The position numbers and the translations under genes were made by a program. From NCBI GenBank assembly GCA_022820835.1, contig JAJEET010000029.1:1-43097 (forward strand): a stretch of DNA of 43,097 nt. The letters are read 5' to 3'. Of this stretch, positions 40,454 to 43,097 are shown in pieces. This stretch comes from Candidatus Poribacteria bacterium. GTDB taxonomy: Bacteria; Poribacteria; WGA-4E; WGA-3G. A model generated the notes under the pieces. It did no database searches and was not told where the DNA came from. It saw nothing but the letters and a program-made list of their open reading frames with translations. Numbering within the stretch: the first letter of the stretch is position 1; each line of letters starts with the position of its first letter.

Positions 40454-40849
40454 ATGAAAGTACATGAATTTACGCTCATTTTAACAACCGATCCCAATGA
40501 GAAAGAAGCCGATCGACTCTATAGCATTCTTGATGATGGAACGATTACCACTGTTGATGGAGTCCCCCAAATTCACTTTCACCGTAAGGCGTTTTCGCTA
40601 GAGTCTGCCATTGTTTCCGCACTACTGGAGCTCCGAAAAGCAGGTTTTGAGGTTGTCCGTGTCCACATTAACCCATCAACTATACTTGGCGCAATAGGCA
40701 GTATAGATTTACGCGAGCGCGGTATTGACGAAGCCCAGGCGGCAGAAATGCGAGCACGCCTCGCTTGCTTTGCCGAGGATTGGGAAAGTCCCGAAATGAA
40801 TGTCTATGACAACTATGATGAGGAGAAGGCTAAGCTGCAAACGCGGTGA
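40454..40849 (+). CDS. Hypothetical protein of the MKVHEFTL family (toxin-antitoxin-associated type)
   Basis: 131 residues. MKVHEFTLILTTDPNEKEADRLYSILDDGTITTVDGVPQIHFHRKAFSLESAIVSALLELRKAGFEVVRVHI is a small alpha/beta domain found near toxins in many bacteria, in which longer relatives end with an HTH. Here the C-terminus (STILGAIGSIDLRERGIDEAQAAEMRARL) has no convincing HTH. GGAAGGA lies 7 nt before the ATG. A degenerate copy of its first 16 codons lies just downstream. Function is unknown. Confidence 0.65.
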   Translation: MKVHEFTLILTTDPNEKEADRLYSILDDGTITTVDGVPQIHFHRKAFSLESAIVSALLELRKAGFEVVRVHINPSTILGAIGSIDLRERGIDEAQAAEMRARLACFAEDWESPEMNVYDNYDEEKAKLQTR

Positions 40850-40893
40850 TGTCATTTGATGAAAAGAAGTTTGTAATTCACTACGGCGGGACA

Positions 40894-40945
40894 GTGAAAA
40901 TACATTAATTCACGCTGATGCTAACAACCGATCCAGATGAATTTC
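40894..40945 (+). pseudogene. Truncated degenerate copy of the 40454 gene's 5' end
   Basis: GTGAAAATACAT-TAA-TTCACGCTGATGCTAACAACCGAT translates as (M)KIH-stop-FTLMLTTDPDE. It aligns with MKVHEFTLILTTDPNE of the intact gene 440 bp upstream, with a TAA replacing the Glu codon. It joins the start of the glycosyltransferase gene, whose ATG (40937) lies within it. Confidence 0.65.
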
Positions 40946-42742
40946 GAGAGCATACACCTAAAAAACGAATCGACACTTATAAAAATCACCCTAATCTGTA
41001 TCCTCATCGCCTCCGGTGCTTTGGTATTGCGGAATGTCGGACACAGTGGACTTCACTTTTGGGACGAAGGGTTCCACGCCATCGTGGCACGGAATTTGAC
41101 GAAACACCCGCTCAAATTCACACTCTACGACCAGCCGTGGCTCCCTTACGACTACAAAGGGTGGGGTGAGAACCATATCTGGCTACATAAACCGCCTGTC
41201 GCAATGTGGACAATCTGGGTCTCGCACCTGATCTTCGGTATCAACACGTTCGCGCTTCGGTTGCCGTCCGTAATCAGCCTTGTTGTCGTTGCATGGTTGA
41301 CGTATCGGATCGCCGCGGATCTCTTTGACAAACGGACAGGACTCATCGCCGCGTTTCTTGTCGGATTCAACCCGTTTCTCTTTGCGTCCATTCACGGCTA
41401 TCGTTACTCGGACCATATTGATATTGCGTTGCTACTCTGGGTGCAGGTCTCGTGCTGGTTCCTGCTCCGCGCTGTTCGGACGGGGAAACGGCGGAATTAC
41501 ATCTTATCAGGCGTGGCGATGGGGATCGCGTATCTCTCGAAAAGCTACCTCGCCTGCATTACTTTCGGTATCGCACTCGTCATCTGGGGGGTTGCGAAAG
41601 GGAAACAGGTCTATTACGAGCGATATGCAACGGATAACGGCGCGCCAAGCGAAACGATAGACGAAAAGATCCGACTCAGCGACATCGGACTGCAACTATT
41701 AGCAGCAATTGCAACAGTCGCACCGTGGACTATTTACTGCCTTATCTACTATCGAAAAGAATTCTTATGGGAACATAAACGCGTCATCGACCATCTTAAC
41801 ACGGATGTCGAAAATTGGGGTGCGAGTTGGGACCGACCACTGTTTGACTATATGCCGCTGTTCTATCCGGTGTTCTATGCTGCACTCGTCGCAGCGGTGT
41901 TGTGTCTGTTAGTCGTTATGTTCAGGCGCTGGAACTTAGCCGAACTTTTTGTATTAGCGTGGGGTATCGGTGTCATTGTCCCGCACACACTGGCACACAC
42001 GAAAACACCCTCAGCAACGATGATCGCTGTGCCGCCTTTACTTATCTGCTTCGCAGCTATTATCAGTCGCGCATGGCAACGCCGAAACTGGATTTACGCC
42101 GCAATTTGGGCATCAGGGATGCTCGCAATTACGATTATCTCTGGTGGACGATCACTTGTCAGAGGTCGAGATCAATTTGATGGGCTAAAGAAATTTGCAC
42201 CGTTCATTGAGACAAATTTCTGGATCGTAGAGCAACTCATAGCGTTCGGTATTCTGCTCGCAGTCTTCGCAGGCATATATACGTTAGTGCGTCAGCACAC
42301 TGGGCAAAAATGGATGCGGATCGGACTCCGTACAATTGCCCTGATACTTGCCTTGTTCTATGTCCGAGGTTATGTACACGCTGCATATAACGTCACAGAA
42401 CGGAACGTCAGAATCCCGTTGTATGAACAGAGCGGCCCCCGTCTCCAACGCGAGTTACCGGAGAACGCCTGCTTTTTTCTTGATGATGAACGCGTCGGCG
42501 CGCACTTCGACCTGATGTACTACGCCGATCGGTCAACATATCAAATCTATAATGTACACATGAAAACGCCACGCGATTTCGTAAGCCAAGCTGAGACCGC
42601 CCGGGAAGCCGGGGCGATTCCGTACCTCTTCTCTATCAAGGACACGGTTTATAATTACCCGCTGTTCATTGAAGGCGAAGTGGACATCGGAAACGGGAAA
42701 ATGCGACGCTATCGGGTTTATGAAATTACGGAAACCGAGTGA
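40937..42742 (+). CDS. GT39-family (ArnT/PMT-like) membrane glycosyltransferase
   Basis: 601 residues with about 11-12 membrane helices. The catalytic loop has the family motif FWDEGFHAIVARN (Asp-Glu) after the first helix, then HKPPVAMWTIWVSHLIFGINTFALRLPS. These enzymes transfer sugars from polyprenyl-phosphate carriers to lipids or proteins on the periplasmic side. The C-terminal half is variable and includes a soluble domain. The ATG at 40937 sits inside the relic of another gene, with no good ribosome site; an alternative start downstream is possible. Confidence 0.87.
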   Translation: MNFESIHLKNESTLIKITLICILIASGALVLRNVGHSGLHFWDEGFHAIVARNLTKHPLKFTLYDQPWLPYDYKGWGENHIWLHKPPVAMWTIWVSHLIFGINTFALRLPSVISLVVVAWLTYRIAADLFDKRTGLIAAFLVGFNPFLFASIHGYRYSDHIDIALLLWVQVSCWFLLRAVRTGKRRNYILSGVAMGIAYLSKSYLACITFGIALVIWGVAKGKQVYYERYATDNGAPSETIDEKIRLSDIGLQLLAAIATVAPWTIYCLIYYRKEFLWEHKRVIDHLNTDVENWGASWDRPLFDYMPLFYPVFYAALVAAVLCLLVVMFRRWNLAELFVLAWGIGVIVPHTLAHTKTPSATMIAVPPLLICFAAIISRAWQRRNWIYAAIWASGMLAITIISGGRSLVRGRDQFDGLKKFAPFIETNFWIVEQLIAFGILLAVFAGIYTLVRQHTGQKWMRIGLRTIALILALFYVRGYVHAAYNVTERNVRIPLYEQSGPRLQRELPENACFFLDDERVGAHFDLMYYADRSTYQIYNVHMKTPRDFVSQAETAREAGAIPYLFSIKDTVYNYPLFIEGEVDIGNGKMRRYRVYEITETE

Positions 42743-42779
42743 TTAAACAAAGCAGAAATTGGGGATTAAGGTGATAACT

Positions 42780-43097
42780 ATGGAAATTAAACCCATCAAA
42801 ACTGAAGTAGATTACAAAGCTGCAATGAAAGAAATAGAACAGCTTTGGGGGGCAAGTTACGGCTCACCAGAAGGGGATAAACTTGATGTGCTTGTTACAC
42901 TGGTAGAGGCTTATGAAGAGAAGCACTATCCCATTCCACCCCCAGATCCTATTGAAGCAATCCTTCACTATATGGAAAATCAAGGATTATCCGAACAGGA
43001 TCTTGAACCGTATCTCGGTTCGCATCTGTATGTATCAGAGGTGTTAAACCGACAACGCGGTTTATCTCTGGATATGATTCGGAAGTTGCACATGGAG
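42780..43097 (+). CDS. higA: HigA-type antitoxin / HTH regulator, partial at window end
   Basis: 106 codons without stop: MEIKPIKTEVDYKAAMKEIEQLWGA...PEGDKLDVLVTLVEAYEEKHYPIPPPDPIEAILHYMENQGLSEQDLEPYLGS...VLNRQRGLSLDMIRKLH. This is the HigA-like HTH domain of type II toxin-antitoxin systems. The usual upstream higB toxin is absent (the glycosyltransferase gene is there). The remaining part and any downstream toxin lie beyond the window. Confidence 0.9.
   Translation, partial: MEIKPIKTEVDYKAAMKEIEQLWGASYGSPEGDKLDVLVTLVEAYEEKHYPIPPPDPIEAILHYMENQGLSEQDLEPYLGSHLYVSEVLNRQRGLSLDMIRKLHME

Overview
The window looks like a chromosome segment from an uncultivated, sponge- or marine-associated bacterium. 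The best guess is the Candidatus Poribacteria lineage. This rests on gene content: three phytanoyl-CoA dioxygenase (PhyH) family enzymes, a DUF1080-like sugar-binding/hydrolase fold, a Uma2 nuclease, an Ldh-family oxidoreductase, many small lipoproteins, scattered toxin-antitoxin pieces and abundant short hairpin repeats. No rRNA or other strict phylogenetic marker is present, so this is inference.

Left block (1-12004, nearly all minus strand): a DUF4159 protein with a TonB-like N-terminus, a NifS/IscS cysteine desulfurase, a COG3014-type lipoprotein followed by an LpoB-like lipoprotein, ThrRS lacking its TGS domain, an LVIVD beta-propeller lipoprotein, a tRNA-Gly/Cys/Val cluster, a retropepsin-like protease with ArgJ, and a PD-(D/E)XK protein with nonapeptide repeats. 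Sequences matching the sigma-54 -24/-12 consensus lie upstream of the DUF4159 and LVIVD genes.

Middle accessory block (12005-16726): an AT-rich stretch, a headless ORF relic, a TTG-started lipoprotein with an internal duplication and a strong terminator, a broken cysteine-rich secreted-protein gene beside a 245-bp inverted-repeat element, a GSA-aminomutase-like aminotransferase and a 120-bp MITE-like element. Then come an orphan E1-beta subunit, an unusual RelE toxin operon and an Npt1/TLC-type nucleotide transporter (16727-20017).

PhyH/modification block (20160-29987): two PhyH genes and a DUF1080-like exported protein on the minus strand. Divergent consensus promoters separate these from a plus-strand cassette: an adenine-specific DNA methyltransferase, a putative nuclease, a lipoprotein and a stand-alone TaqI-like target-recognition protein. 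The last overlaps an NAD-dependent epimerase, and a third PhyH, Uma2 and Ldh-family genes follow. The methyltransferase/nuclease/recognition set is the best candidate for an undescribed modification or defence system.

Right block (30090-43097, plus strand): two tandem paralogous lipoproteins, then the conserved phoH-ybeY-corC-(tRNA-Pro)-recO housekeeping cluster whose first three genes all appear to use TTG starts. These are followed by a large TonB-dependent receptor, a small accessory island of intact and decayed genes (DUF4268 nuclease, hicB with a hicA stub, a lipoprotein broken by a 23-bp tandem duplication, a gene and its truncated copy), a GT39 family glycosyltransferase and a HigA-type antitoxin running off the end.
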